Source of the DNA: Streptomyces atriruber
GTDB taxonomy: Bacteria > Actinomycetota > Actinomycetes > Streptomycetales > Streptomycetaceae
Direction of reading: 5' to 3'
Length of the DNA: 39,228 nt
Assembly (NCBI RefSeq): GCF_001418325.1
Contig: NZ_LIPN01000037.1
Span: 1 to 39,228 of the forward strand
Of the stretch, positions 24,131 through 32,755 are shown in pieces. The notes beneath the pieces are model-generated. The model did no database searches and was not told the origin of the DNA. It saw nothing but the letters and a program-made list of their open reading frames with translations. How positions within the stretch are numbered: position 1 is the first letter of the stretch; each line of letters begins with the position of its first letter. The position numbers and the translations under genes were made by a program.

Positions 24131-25428
24131 CACAGCGAACCAAGCAGATCCACCTGGCCGCCCACTTCCCCGGGGTCAACAACACCACCGTCTGGTCCGA
24201 CCCCAGGTCCCGCTCGCACATCGACTTCTCGTCCTTCGCCGCGCTCGCCCGCACCGCCGAGCGCGGCCTCTTCGACTTCTTCTTCCTCGCCGAAGGGCTC
24301 CGGCTGCGCGAGCACAAGGGGCGGATCCACGACCTGGACGTCGTCGGGCGGCCCGAGTCGCTCACCGTCCTGACCGCGCTCGCCGCCGTCACCGAGCGGC
24401 TCGGCCTCGCGGGCACCGTCAACGCCACCTTCAACGAACCCTTCGAGCTGGCCCGCAGGTTCGCCTCGCTCGACCACCTGAGCGCCGGCCGCGCCGCCTG
24501 GAACGTGGTCACCACCTCGGACGCGTTCACCGGCGAGAACTTCCGGCGCGGCGGCTACCTCGACCGCGCCGACCGCTACACCCGCGCCGCCGAGTTCCTG
24601 GCGACGGCCCGCGAGCTGTGGGACTCCTGGTCGCCGGAGGGCAGGCCCCGCCCCTTCGCGCACCGGGGGCGGCACTTCTCGATCGAGGGCGAGTTCCCCG
24701 TGGCGCGCTCCCCGCAGGGCCACCCCGTCGTGATCCAGGCGGGCGACTCGCCGGAGGGGCGGGAGTTCGCCGCGTCCGCCGCCGACGTCATCTTCACGCG
24801 ACACGGCACACCGGAGGCCGGTCGGGAGTTCTACGCCGACGTGAAGGGCCGCCTCGCCAAGTACGGGCGCTCCGCCGACGACCTGAAGATCATGCCCGGG
24901 GTCACCTTCGTCCTCGGCGACACCGCCGCCGAGGCACAGGAGAAGGCCACCGAGATCCGCCGCGCGCAGGTCTCCCCGCAGAACGCGATCCTCGCCCTGG
25001 AGCAGGTCTGGGGCGTGGACCTCTCCGCGTACGACCCGGACGGACCGCTGCCCGACATCGACCCGGATCCGCAGTCGCAGCTCGTCCAGGGCCGGGTGAA
25101 GATCGCCGACCCGCTCGCCGTCGCCGACAGATGGCGGGCGCTGTCCGAGGCCAAGGGGCTCTCCATCCGCCAGACCGTCATCGAGACCACGGCCCGCCAG
25201 TCCTTCATCGGCACCCCGGACCAGGTCGCCGCCGACCTGACGGAGTCCGTGCGCACCGACGCCGCCGACGGCTTCATCCTCGTGCCGCACCTCACCCCCG
25301 GCGGGCTCGACGACTTCGTCGACAAGGTGGTGCCGCTGCTGCAGGAGCGCGGCGCGTACCGCACGGACTACGAGGGCACGACACTCCGTTCCCACCTCGG
25401 GCTGCGCGAGCCGGTGTGGAAGGGTTGA
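24127..25428 (+). CDS. LLM flavin-dependent monooxygenase, NtaA/SnaA/DszA family
   Basis: 433 aa. The N-terminal NNTTVWSDPRSRSHIDFSSF and SLTVLTALAAVTERLGLAGTVNATFNEPFELARRFASLDHLSAGRAAWNVVTT segments are hallmarks of the NtaA/DszA/SnaA group, which uses FMNH2 and O2 to open C-S or C-N bonds (dibenzothiophene sulfone, nitrilotriacetate, S-alkyl-cysteine derivatives). DAFTGENFRRGGYLDRADRY and SPQGHPVVIQAG are further group features. Pairing with a second LLM gene and a polar amino acid importer suggests that its substrate is an imported, modified amino acid, probably containing sulfur or nitrogen; this is inference. Translation is coupled to the first LLM gene through an ATGA overlap. Confidence 0.92.
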   Translation: MTQRTKQIHLAAHFPGVNNTTVWSDPRSRSHIDFSSFAALARTAERGLFDFFFLAEGLRLREHKGRIHDLDVVGRPESLTVLTALAAVTERLGLAGTVNATFNEPFELARRFASLDHLSAGRAAWNVVTTSDAFTGENFRRGGYLDRADRYTRAAEFLATARELWDSWSPEGRPRPFAHRGRHFSIEGEFPVARSPQGHPVVIQAGDSPEGREFAASAADVIFTRHGTPEAGREFYADVKGRLAKYGRSADDLKIMPGVTFVLGDTAAEAQEKATEIRRAQVSPQNAILALEQVWGVDLSAYDPDGPLPDIDPDPQSQLVQGRVKIADPLAVADRWRALSEAKGLSIRQTVIETTARQSFIGTPDQVAADLTESVRTDAADGFILVPHLTPGGLDDFVDKVVPLLQERGAYRTDYEGTTLRSHLGLREPVWKG

Positions 25429-25433
25429 TCACT

Positions 25434-26219
25434 ATGACGGACGCCGTACAGGACTGGAAGCACTGGCACGAGCAGCGGACGGAGACGGTGTCGGCCCCCT
25501 ACGGGCCGCTCGCCCTCACCGGCACGCACTGGCTCGCCGATTACCCGGAGGGACACCTTCCGGGTATCCCCGGGCACTGGGTGGACACGCCCGACGCGGT
25601 CCTCCTGACCGCGACCCCCGACGAGGGCCTCACCGTGGACGGACAGCCCCTGACCGGGAAGGTCCGCCTCGGCGCCGACAGCGGCCCGGTCGCCGACGCC
25701 CGCGTCGCGCTCGGCGGGCGGCGTCTCGTCGTCTTCCGGCGCGAGGGCCTGTGGGCGGTGCGCGACTTCGACCCGGACGCCGCCGCGCGTCGTGTCTTCC
25801 GAGGCATCGAGGCCACCGCGTACGACCCCCGCTGGGTCGTGCCGGGGCGCTTCACCCCGTACGGCGAGGACCGCACCGTCACGGTCGGCAACGCGGACGG
25901 CAAGGAGCGCGGGCTCGGACTCGGCGGTGAACTCTCCTTCCGGCTCGGGGGAGTCGAGCACACCCTCCAGGTGAGCGTCGAGGCCGACGGATCGCTGTGG
26001 GCGGTCTTCGCGGACGCCTCCAGCGGGCTCTCCAGCTATCGCTTCCGCTTCCTGCGGCCCGCCGCGCCCGAGGCCGACGGCCGCACCACCGTCGACTTCA
26101 ACCGTGCGCTGCTGCCCCCGTGCGCCTTCGCCGACCACTTCATCTGCCCCTTCCCGCCGCCCGGCAACACCCTGCTCAGCGAGATCGCGGCGGGTGAGCG
26201 GAACCTTCGCGACCGCTGA
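25434..26219 (+). CDS. DUF1684 family protein
   Basis: 261 aa, start ATG 25434, 5 bp after the preceding stop. It has the DUF1684 pattern: WKHWHEQRTETVSAPYGPLALTGTHWL at the N-terminus and, at the C-terminus, TTVDFNRALLPPCAFADHFICPFPPPGN, a Cys/Pro-rich signature conserved in the family. No signal peptide or membrane segment. Function unknown. It ends the operon and is followed by a hairpin at 26268. Its association with LLM monooxygenases and an amino acid transporter suggests a role in processing or binding the oxidised product (inference). Confidence 0.88.
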   Translation: MTDAVQDWKHWHEQRTETVSAPYGPLALTGTHWLADYPEGHLPGIPGHWVDTPDAVLLTATPDEGLTVDGQPLTGKVRLGADSGPVADARVALGGRRLVVFRREGLWAVRDFDPDAAARRVFRGIEATAYDPRWVVPGRFTPYGEDRTVTVGNADGKERGLGLGGELSFRLGGVEHTLQVSVEADGSLWAVFADASSGLSSYRFRFLRPAAPEADGRTTVDFNRALLPPCAFADHFICPFPPPGNTLLSEIAAGERNLRDR

Positions 26220-26267
26220 GACGTCAGAGCACTCGAACGGGCGCCGGCGCGCCCGGCGGGTGCCGCG

Positions 26268-26306
26268 AGCCCCGGTGGCGTACGACAGGTACGACCCACC
26301 GGGGCT
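26268..26306. terminator. Hairpin after the DUF1684 gene
   Basis: AGCCCCGGTGG (26268-26278) pairs with CCACCGGGGCT (26296-26306): an 11-bp perfect stem with a 17-base loop, about 50 bp after the operon's last stop. It fits termination of the transporter/LLM operon. Confidence 0.7.
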
Positions 26307-26439
26307 GGCCGACATGAATCGGTCGACGGCCGAAAGGCGCCCTTGTGCGGCTCGTCCCCGCCCCTCAATACTCCCGAGCAGCGCTTGTCAGGAGCACGGC
26401 GTATCCGGAATCCGGGCTGTCTCTTTGGCTGCGCCTCAC

Positions 26440-26462
26440 GGGTCCTCAACCCACAAGGACCC
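26440..26462 (+). other. Leader hairpin ahead of the first protease gene
   Basis: GGGTCCT (26440-26446) can pair with AGGACCC (26456-26462) around a 9-base loop, ending about 15 bases before the GGGAGGA ribosome-binding site of the protease at 26489. It may stabilise or regulate the mRNA. Confidence 0.35.
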
Positions 26463-26488
26463 ACTGACTTCCCTCGGGAGGAACAAAC

Positions 26489-27391
26489 GTGAGGATCAAG
26501 CGCACCACTTCCCCCAGTGGCATATCGAGACACACCCGTCTGCTGGCCGTGGCCACCGGACTCGTGGCCGCCGGAGCTCTGGCCGTGCCCGCGGCCACCG
26601 CACAGGACGGCGCGGCGGCGTTCAGCGCGGCACAGCTGGAACAGGCCAGTGACGCCCTCCTCGGCGCCGATGTCGCGGGCACCGCCTGGGGCGTCGACCC
26701 GAAGACCGACCGGATCGTCGTGACCGCCGACAGCACGGTCTCCAAGGCCGAGATCGCCGAGCTCAAGGACGCGGCAGGGTCCAATGCCGACGCACTGAAG
26801 ATCGAGCGCACGCCGGGCAAGTTCCAGAAGTACATCTCCGGTGGCGACGCCATCTACGCGAGCAGCTGGCGCTGTTCGCTCGGCTTCAACGTGCGCAACG
26901 GCAGCACCTACTACTTCCTGACCGCCGGTCACTGCACCGACGGGGCGACCACCTGGTGGTCCAACTCGGCGAAGACCACCGTGCTCGGCACCACGTCGGG
27001 CTCCAGCTTCCCGACCAACGACTACGGCATCGTGAAGTACACGAACACCTCCGTCACCAAGTCCGGCACCGTGGGCAGCCAGGACATCACCCGCGCCGCC
27101 GACGCCACCGTCGGACAGAACGTCACCCGGCGCGGTTCCACGACCGGCACGCACAGCGGCCGCGTCACCGCCCTCAACCAGACCGTGAACTACGGCGGGG
27201 GCGACGTCGTCTACGGCATGATCAAGACCACGGTCTGTGCCGAGCCGGGCGACAGCGGCGGCCCGCTGTACTCGGGCTCCACGGCCCTCGGCCTGACCTC
27301 CGGCGGCAGCGGCAACTGCTCGTCGGGCGGCACCACGTTCTTCCAGCCGGTCACCGAGGCGCTGCGCGCGTACAACGTCAGCGTCTACTGA
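26489..27391 (+). CDS. Secreted serine protease of the streptogrisin A/B type (family S1)
   Basis: 300 aa. The GTG start at 26489 has a strong GGGAGGA site. Residues 1-38 are a signal peptide (ends PAATA). A short propeptide of about 77 residues follows. The mature enzyme probably starts at I116 (ISGGDAIY) and is 185 aa, the size of streptogrisin B. The catalytic triad is H148 (TAGHC), D178 (TNDYG) and S256 (GDSGGP). Cysteines C129/C149 and C252/C287-like pairs ([17 protein letters not shown]) fit the two disulfides. Streptogrisins are secreted, self-processed chymotrypsin-like proteases. A second copy lies at 28768-29847, and the slipin gene separates the two. Confidence 0.92.
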   Translation: MRIKRTTSPSGISRHTRLLAVATGLVAAGALAVPAATAQDGAAAFSAAQLEQASDALLGADVAGTAWGVDPKTDRIVVTADSTVSKAEIAELKDAAGSNADALKIERTPGKFQKYISGGDAIYASSWRCSLGFNVRNGSTYYFLTAGHCTDGATTWWSNSAKTTVLGTTSGSSFPTNDYGIVKYTNTSVTKSGTVGSQDITRAADATVGQNVTRRGSTTGTHSGRVTALNQTVNYGGGDVVYGMIKTTVCAEPGDSGGPLYSGSTALGLTSGGSGNCSSGGTTFFQPVTEALRAYNVSVY

Positions 27392-27449
27392 CCGCGGCCA
27401 CCGGCACGGCGGCCGCCGACGCGGCCGCCACCGACAGCCACCGACACAG

Positions 27450-27476
27450 GCCCCCGTCCGGACACCGGGCGGGGGC
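27450..27476 (+). terminator. Hairpin terminator after the first protease gene
   Basis: gcccccgtccgg (27450-27461) pairs with ccgggcgggggc (27465-27476), 12 pairs including one T-G pair, with a 3-base loop. It lies 59 bp after the protease stop and ahead of the slipin gene. Confidence 0.75.
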
Positions 27477-27551
27477 TCGCTCTTGCCCGGGGTGCGAGCT
27501 ACCTTCGAAGAGAGCGCGCAACACGCCCAATTCGGACCCTGGGGGGCCGGC

Positions 27552-28487
27552 ATGGTCGAGGAGCTGGTGGCGGTGGGGCTGACCCTCGGGTCGGTCGGAG
27601 CGGTCTACGCGATGGCGGCGGCGCGCGTCATCAAACAGTACGAGCGCGGTGTGGTGCTGCGCCTCGGAAAGCTCCAACGCTCCGTGCGCGGACCGGGATT
27701 CACCATGATCGTGCCCATGGTGGACCGGCTCCACAGGGTCAACATGCAGATCGTGACGATGCCGGTGCCCGCCCAGGACGGCATCACGCGCGACAACGTC
27801 ACGGTGCGCGTCGACGCCGTCATCTACTTCAAGGTCGTGGACGCCGCCGAGGCGGTCGTGGAGGTCGAGGACTACCGCTTCGCGGTCTCGCAGATGGCGC
27901 AGACGTCGCTGCGCTCCATCATCGGCAAGAGCAATCTGGACGACCTGCTGTCCAACCGCGAGAAGCTCAACCAGGGCCTGGAGTTGATGATCGACTCCCC
28001 GGCGATCGGGTGGGGCGTGCAGATCGACCGCGTCGAGATCAAGGACGTGTCGCTGCCCGAGACCATGAAGCGGTCCATGGCCCGCCAGGCCGAGGCCGAC
28101 CGCGAGCGGCGCGCCCGCGTCATCAACGCCGACGCCGAACTGCAGGCCTCCAAGAAGCTCGCCGAGGCCGCCCACGAGATGTCCGAGGAGCCCGCGGCGC
28201 TTCAACTCCGGCTGCTGCAGACCGTGGTGGCCGTCGCGGCCGAGAAGAACTCCACCCTCGTCCTGCCCTTCCCGGTGGAGCTCCTCCGCTTCCTGGAGCG
28301 GGCCCAGCAGGCCCTGCCGCCGCAGGCGCAGACACAGCCGCAGTCGCAGACACAGGCGCAGGGGAACCACGCGGAGGCGCCCTCAGTGGCGCGTGCGGAG
28401 CGCGTGAAGCTGCCGGATTCCGGAGCGCCGGACGCGGAAGTCGGAGAGCTGGGGCCGCCCGAAGGGTCGAAATCCGGACAGGACTAG
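27552..28487 (+). CDS. Slipin / band 7 (SPFH) membrane protein
   Basis: 311 aa from ATG 27552, with GGGGGG shortly upstream; a longer in-frame ORF start upstream lacks support. One N-terminal membrane segment (about residues 2-22) is followed by the band 7 domain: IKQYERGVVLRLGKLQRSVRGPGFTMIVPMVDRLHRVNMQ, and NVTVRVDAVIYFKVVDAAEAVVEVEDY. SLRSIIGKSNLDDLLSNREKLNQ and WGVQIDRVEIKDVSLPETMKRSMARQAEADRERRA are typical slipin (stomatin-like) sequences. A C-terminal coiled-coil leads to a Gln/Pro-rich tail. Such proteins organise membrane microdomains and often pair with an NfeD protease protein, but no nfeD gene is next to it. Neighbours are two unrelated secreted proteases. Confidence 0.93.
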   Translation: MVEELVAVGLTLGSVGAVYAMAAARVIKQYERGVVLRLGKLQRSVRGPGFTMIVPMVDRLHRVNMQIVTMPVPAQDGITRDNVTVRVDAVIYFKVVDAAEAVVEVEDYRFAVSQMAQTSLRSIIGKSNLDDLLSNREKLNQGLELMIDSPAIGWGVQIDRVEIKDVSLPETMKRSMARQAEADRERRARVINADAELQASKKLAEAAHEMSEEPAALQLRLLQTVVAVAAEKNSTLVLPFPVELLRFLERAQQALPPQAQTQPQSQTQAQGNHAEAPSVARAERVKLPDSGAPDAEVGELGPPEGSKSGQD

Positions 28488-28613
28488 ACCTTACAGGCTG
28501 GCGATCGTTCCTTGCGCGGGGTGTTTGCAACGGGAACCGACGTGGCGTGACCTGGCTCACTCGACTCGCGCGGGGCGCGCGGGAGTCGTCGTGCGCGCGA
28601 CCTGAAGTAGACC

Positions 28614-28643
28614 TTGTGTGCCACCGGAATGCATCGGGATAGT
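28614..28643 (+). promoter_or_regulatory. Possible promoter of the second protease gene
   Basis: TTGTGT (28614-28619) and GATAGT (28638-28643) with an 18-bp spacer, about 125 bp ahead of the start at 28768. An 11-bp odd palindrome GCCAA-T-TTGGC (28651-28661) lies just after it and could be an operator. Both elements are only partial matches. Confidence 0.35.
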
Positions 28644-28767
28644 TAGCGAGGCCAATTTGGCATGGACGCGGCTACTTCAGCGTGGCAATTCCGTGCCGCG
28701 TAAGCCCTCGCGGCCCGTCAGGCCCCCACGCCGGACGGGTCGATCCCCCCACAGGAGGTCGTGAGCC

Positions 28768-29847
28768 TTGAAGCACCGACGCATACCCAAGCGGCGTGCC
28801 GCCGTGGCAGGCGCGGGCATCGCCGCGCTGGTCGCCGCGGGAGTCACCTTCCAGACTGCGAACGCGAGCGAGAACTCCCCCACCCCCACCCCCGACACCC
28901 TCTCCGTGGCGAAGGCCGGAAAGCTCGCCTCGTCCCTGGGCAAGGATCTCGGCGCGGACGCCGCGGGCACGTACTACGACGCGAAGGCCAAGACCCTCGT
29001 CGTGAACGTGTTGAACGAGAGCGCGGCGGACGCCGTCGAGTCGGCGGGCGGCAAGGCCAGAATCGTCGAGAACTCCCTCGCCGAGCTGAAGAGCGCCCGT
29101 GCGACGCTCGATGACAAGGCGGCCGTGCCCGGGACCTCGTGGGCGATGGACCCGACCACCAACAAGGTCGTCGTCACGGCCGACCGCACGGTCAAGGGCG
29201 CGAAGCTCGACAAGGTCGACTCGATCGTGAAGAGCCTCGGCGGCAAGGCCGAACTCAAGCACAGCAAGGGCGAGTACAAGGCCTTCATCGCCGGCGGCGA
29301 CGCGATCTGGGGGAGTGGCTCGCGCTGCTCGCTCGGCTTCAACGTCGTCAAGGGCGGCCAGCCGTACTTCCTGACGGCCGGGCACTGCGGCAACGCGGTC
29401 AAGAGCTGGTCCGACTCGCAGGGCGGCCAAGAGATCGGCGCCACCGAGGAGTCCAGCTTCCCGGGCAACGACTACGCCATCGTGAAGTACACGGCGGACA
29501 CCCCGCACCCGAGCGAGGTGAACCTCTACGGCGGCACCCAGGCGATCAGCAAGGCCGGGGACGCCACGGTCGGCCAGAAGGTGACGCGCAGCGGCAGCAC
29601 CACCCAGGTCCACGACGGTGACGTCACCGCGCTCGACGCCACGGTCAACTATCAGGAGGGCCAGGTCGACGGTCTGATCCAGACCACGGTCTGCGCCGAG
29701 CCCGGCGACAGCGGCGGCGCGCTCTTCGCCGGTGACACCGCGCTCGGTCTCACCTCGGGCGGCAGCGGCGACTGCTCGTCCGGTGGCGAGACCTTCTTCC
29801 AGCCGGTTCCGGAGGCCCTTTCGGCCTACGGTGCGGAAATCGGCTGA
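28768..29847 (+). CDS. Secreted serine protease of the streptogrisin D type (family S1), long propeptide
   Basis: 359 aa. The TTG start at 28768 is fixed by an in-frame TGA directly upstream (tga gcc ttg) and by AGGAGG 9 bases ahead. The signal peptide is about residues 1-33. A long propeptide (about 34-173) follows, and the mature enzyme starts at I174 (IAGGDAIW), 186 aa. The catalytic triad is H206 (TAGHC), D235 (GNDYA) and S315 (GDSGGA). It differs from the first protease mainly in the longer propeptide, as in streptogrisin D. It is expected to be secreted and auto-activated. A classical terminator follows at 29866. Confidence 0.93.
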   Translation: MKHRRIPKRRAAVAGAGIAALVAAGVTFQTANASENSPTPTPDTLSVAKAGKLASSLGKDLGADAAGTYYDAKAKTLVVNVLNESAADAVESAGGKARIVENSLAELKSARATLDDKAAVPGTSWAMDPTTNKVVVTADRTVKGAKLDKVDSIVKSLGGKAELKHSKGEYKAFIAGGDAIWGSGSRCSLGFNVVKGGQPYFLTAGHCGNAVKSWSDSQGGQEIGATEESSFPGNDYAIVKYTADTPHPSEVNLYGGTQAISKAGDATVGQKVTRSGSTTQVHDGDVTALDATVNYQEGQVDGLIQTTVCAEPGDSGGALFAGDTALGLTSGGSGDCSSGGETFFQPVPEALSAYGAEIG

Positions 29848-29865
29848 GTCTGCGGAACGCTTGAC

Positions 29866-29900
29866 GCCCCGCCCCCGCGAAAGTGGGGGCGGGGCTTTTT
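29866..29900 (+). terminator. Rho-independent terminator of the second protease gene
   Basis: gccccgccccc (29866-29876) pairs with gggggcggggc (29885-29895), an 11-bp perfect GC stem with an 8-base loop, directly followed by five T residues (29896-29900). Confidence 0.9.
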
Positions 29901-29909
29901 CCGGATTTC

Positions 29910-29927
29910 TTGTGAAAACTTTCACAA
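29910..29927. promoter_or_regulatory. Rex operator upstream of adhE
   Basis: TTGTGAA-AACT-TTCACAA matches the Rex consensus TTGTGAA-N4-TTCACAA at all 14 fixed positions. In Streptomyces and other Gram-positives Rex is a repressor released by NADH. The site is 181 bp ahead of adhE ATG 30109, immediately after the terminator of the preceding gene. Confidence 0.88.
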
Positions 29928-30045
29928 GCGCTCAAGGGTCCAAAGCCTCTTGGAGTTCATGCAGCTCAGAGCTGGTTTGTCAGGTGGGTCCGATCCCCGG
30001 AAAGGACCTTCTGCCCGGAGGGTGAGGCCCTTTTCGGCGCCTTGG

Positions 30046-30077
30046 TGGAGGCGTACAGGTGTGGAATTGGAGGCGTA
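30046..30077 (+). repeat. Direct repeat tggaggcgta in the adhE leader
   Basis: The 10-mer occurs at 30046-30055 and 30068-30077, start-to-start distance 22 bp, about 30-60 bp ahead of the adhE start. Its purpose is unknown; it could be a regulatory site or chance in GC-rich DNA. Confidence 0.4.
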
Positions 30078-30108
30078 GCGAAAAGGTCTCAACGAAGGAG
30101 TGCCCGCC

Positions 30109-32721
30109 ATGCAGGCCAAGGAGATGGTGGACGGACTGGTCGGGAGGGCGCTCGCGGCGCTCGACCGGTTCGCGTCGTACGACCAGGAGCAGGTCGACCA
30201 CATCGTCAAGAAGGCCTCCCTCGCCGCGTTGAGCCAGCACGGGGAGCTCGCGCGGCTCGCGGTCGAGGAGACCGGCCGCGGCCTGTTCGAGGACAAGGCC
30301 GTCAAGAACCTCTTCGCCTGCGAGCACGTCGTCAACTCGCTGCGCGGCCTGAAGACCGCGGGCGTCGTCTCCCGCGACGACCTGAACGGCGTCACCGAGA
30401 TCGCCGAACCGGTGGGCGTCGTCTGCGCGATGACCCCGGTCACCAACCCGACCTCCACCACGATCTTCAAGGCGCTCATCGCCCTCAAGACCCGCAACCC
30501 GATCGTCTTCGCCTTCCACCCGAGCGCCCAGCGCTGCTCCGCCGAGGCCGCGCGGATCGTGCGGGACGCGGCGGTCGAGGCGGGCGCGCCCGAGGACTGC
30601 GTGCAGTGGGTCGAGGAGCCCTCGATGGAGGCCACCGGCCTCCTCATGCACCACGAGGGCATCTCCACGATCCTCGCCACCGGCGGCAACGCGATGGTGA
30701 AGGCCGCCTACTCCTGCGGCAAGCCCGCGCTCGGTGTCGGCGCGGGCAACGTGCCCGCGTACGTCACCCGGAGCGGCAAACTGCGGCGGGCCGTGCACGA
30801 CATCGTGCTCTCCAAGGCCTTCGACAACGGCATGATCTGCGCCTCCGAGCAGGCCGCCATCCTCGACGCGGAGATCTACGACGAGGGGCTCGCGGAGTTC
30901 GAACGGCTCGGCGCGTACGTCGTCACGGCGGCCGAGAAGACCAAGCTGGAGGAGTTCGTCTTCGGCACGACCGCCTTCGCCAACAACTGCTCGGGCGCCA
31001 AGCTGAACGCGGCCGTCGTCGGCAGGTCCCCGCGGTGGATCGCCGAACAGGCCGGGTTCGAGGTCCCCGAGGGCACGTCGGTCATCGTGGCCGAGTGCGC
31101 CGAGGTCGGCGAGGGCGAGCCGCTCACCCGCGAGAAGCTCTCCCCGGTCCTGGCCCTCCTGAAGGCCGACACCACCGAGCACGGCCTCGAACTCTCCGCT
31201 CGGATGGTCGAGTTCCACGGACTCGGGCACAGCGCCGCCATCCACACCGAGGACGAGGAGCTGGCCGAGGAGTTCGGCAGGCGCGTCAAGGCGGTCCGCG
31301 TCATCGTCAACGCGCCCTCCACCTTCGGCGGCATCGGAGACGTCTACAACTCCTTCCTGCCCTCGCTCACCCTCGGCTGCGGTTCGTACGGACACAACTC
31401 GGTGTCCAACAACGTCTCGGCGGTCAACCTGGTCAACATCAAGCGGATCGGACGGCGCAACAACAACATGCAGTGGTTCAAGGTCCCGCCGAAGATCTAC
31501 TTCGAGCGCAACGCGCTGCGCTACCTCGGCGAGATGGACGGCATCGAGCGGGTCTCGATCGTCACCGACAAGACCATGTCGGACCTCGGCTTCGTCGCCC
31601 GTGTGACCGACATCCTCGCGGCCCGCCCGTCGGCCGTCACCGTCCAGGTCATCGATAACGTGGAGCCCAACCCGGAGCTCTCCACCGTGCGGGCCGGAGC
31701 CGCGCAGATGCGGGACTTCGGACCGGACACGATCATCGCCCTCGGCGGCGGCTCACCGATGGACGCGGCCAAGATCATGTGGCTCATGTACGAGCACCCG
31801 GAGGTGGAGTTCGCGGACACCAAGGAGAAGTTCTTCGACATCCGCAAGCGGGCGTTCAAGTTCCCCGGACTCGGTGCGAAGGCACAGCTGGTGGCCGTTC
31901 CGACCACGTCGGGCACCGGCTCGGAGGTCACCCCGTTCGCGGTCATCTCCGACCCGGAGGCCGCCCAGAAGTACCCCCTCGCCGACTACGCGCTCACCCC
32001 GAACGTCGCGATCGTCGATCCCGTCCTGCCGATGCGGCTCCCCGCGACCGTCACCGCCGACTCCGGCTTCGACGCGCTGACCCACGCCACCGAGGCGTAC
32101 GTCTCGGCCTACGCGAACGACTACACCGACGGGCTCTGCCTCCAGTCGATCAAGCTCATCTTCGAGAACCTGGAGCGGTGCGTCGTGAACGGGGCGGCGG
32201 ACCCCGAGGCGCGCGAGAAGATGCACAACGCCTCGACGGTCGCGGGCATGGCTTTCGCCAACGCCTTCCTCGGCCTGGTGCACGCCATGGCGCACACCCT
32301 CGGCAACACGTTCCACGTCGCCCACGGCCGCACCAACGCGCTGCTCCTGCCGCACGTCATCCGGCACAACGGCACGGTGTCCGGCAAGGCGACGCCCTGG
32401 CCGAAGGCCGAGGTCTACCGGGCGCCGGAGCGCTTCCAGGAGATCGCCCGGATGCTGGGCCTCGCCGCGGCGACGCCCGGGGAGGGAGTGGAGTCCTATG
32501 CCCGTGCGGTGGAGGAGCTGCGCGCCAAGTGCGGGATTCCCGCGTCCTTCCAGGAGGAGGGTGTCGACGAGGCGGCCTTCATGGAGGCTCTGCCGCAGCA
32601 GGCGATGAACGCGTACGCCGATCAGTGCGCGCCCGCCAACCCCCGTATGCCGATGATCGATGAGATGCAGCAGCTGATGCGTCAGGCGTACTACGGGAAC
32701 AGGAACGGGGAGGGTCTCTGA
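30109..32721 (+). CDS. adhE: Bifunctional acetaldehyde-CoA/alcohol dehydrogenase AdhE
   Basis: 870 aa, ATG 30109 with AAGGAG 8 bases upstream; a GTG 9 bases earlier lacks its own site. The N-terminal CoA-acylating aldehyde dehydrogenase has catalytic Cys244 (GMICASEQ). The C-terminal iron alcohol dehydrogenase has GTGSEVTPFAVISDPE and the Fe ligands D655, H659 (DALTHATEAY), H725 (LVHAMAHTLG) and H739 (VAHGRTN), matching E. coli positions 653, 657, 723 and 737. It converts acetyl-CoA to ethanol via acetaldehyde, consuming 2 NADH, or the reverse. Such enzymes form filaments (spirosomes). It is preceded by a Rex operator, fitting NADH-responsive control in an otherwise aerobic genus. A repeat copy and a hairpin follow the stop. 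Confidence 0.96.
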   Translation: MQAKEMVDGLVGRALAALDRFASYDQEQVDHIVKKASLAALSQHGELARLAVEETGRGLFEDKAVKNLFACEHVVNSLRGLKTAGVVSRDDLNGVTEIAEPVGVVCAMTPVTNPTSTTIFKALIALKTRNPIVFAFHPSAQRCSAEAARIVRDAAVEAGAPEDCVQWVEEPSMEATGLLMHHEGISTILATGGNAMVKAAYSCGKPALGVGAGNVPAYVTRSGKLRRAVHDIVLSKAFDNGMICASEQAAILDAEIYDEGLAEFERLGAYVVTAAEKTKLEEFVFGTTAFANNCSGAKLNAAVVGRSPRWIAEQAGFEVPEGTSVIVAECAEVGEGEPLTREKLSPVLALLKADTTEHGLELSARMVEFHGLGHSAAIHTEDEELAEEFGRRVKAVRVIVNAPSTFGGIGDVYNSFLPSLTLGCGSYGHNSVSNNVSAVNLVNIKRIGRRNNNMQWFKVPPKIYFERNALRYLGEMDGIERVSIVTDKTMSDLGFVARVTDILAARPSAVTVQVIDNVEPNPELSTVRAGAAQMRDFGPDTIIALGGGSPMDAAKIMWLMYEHPEVEFADTKEKFFDIRKRAFKFPGLGAKAQLVAVPTTSGTGSEVTPFAVISDPEAAQKYPLADYALTPNVAIVDPVLPMRLPATVTADSGFDALTHATEAYVSAYANDYTDGLCLQSIKLIFENLERCVVNGAADPEAREKMHNASTVAGMAFANAFLGLVHAMAHTLGNTFHVAHGRTNALLLPHVIRHNGTVSGKATPWPKAEVYRAPERFQEIARMLGLAAATPGEGVESYARAVEELRAKCGIPASFQEEGVDEAAFMEALPQQAMNAYADQCAPANPRMPMIDEMQQLMRQAYYGNRNGEGL

Positions 32722-32755
32722 TCCTCGTCGCCGACCGCGTCGTGTGTGGCTGGTC

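Noticed and set aside
28566..28590. GC-rich inverted repeat (gactc...gagtc) after the slipin gene
   Set aside because: The arms pair only with a bulge and alternate gc/cg, which arises easily by chance in this composition; not strong enough to call a terminator.
29928..30108. Possible riboswitch in the adhE leader
   Set aside because: Small stems such as ggtcc/ggacc can be drawn, but I could not match the conserved cores of any known riboswitch class.
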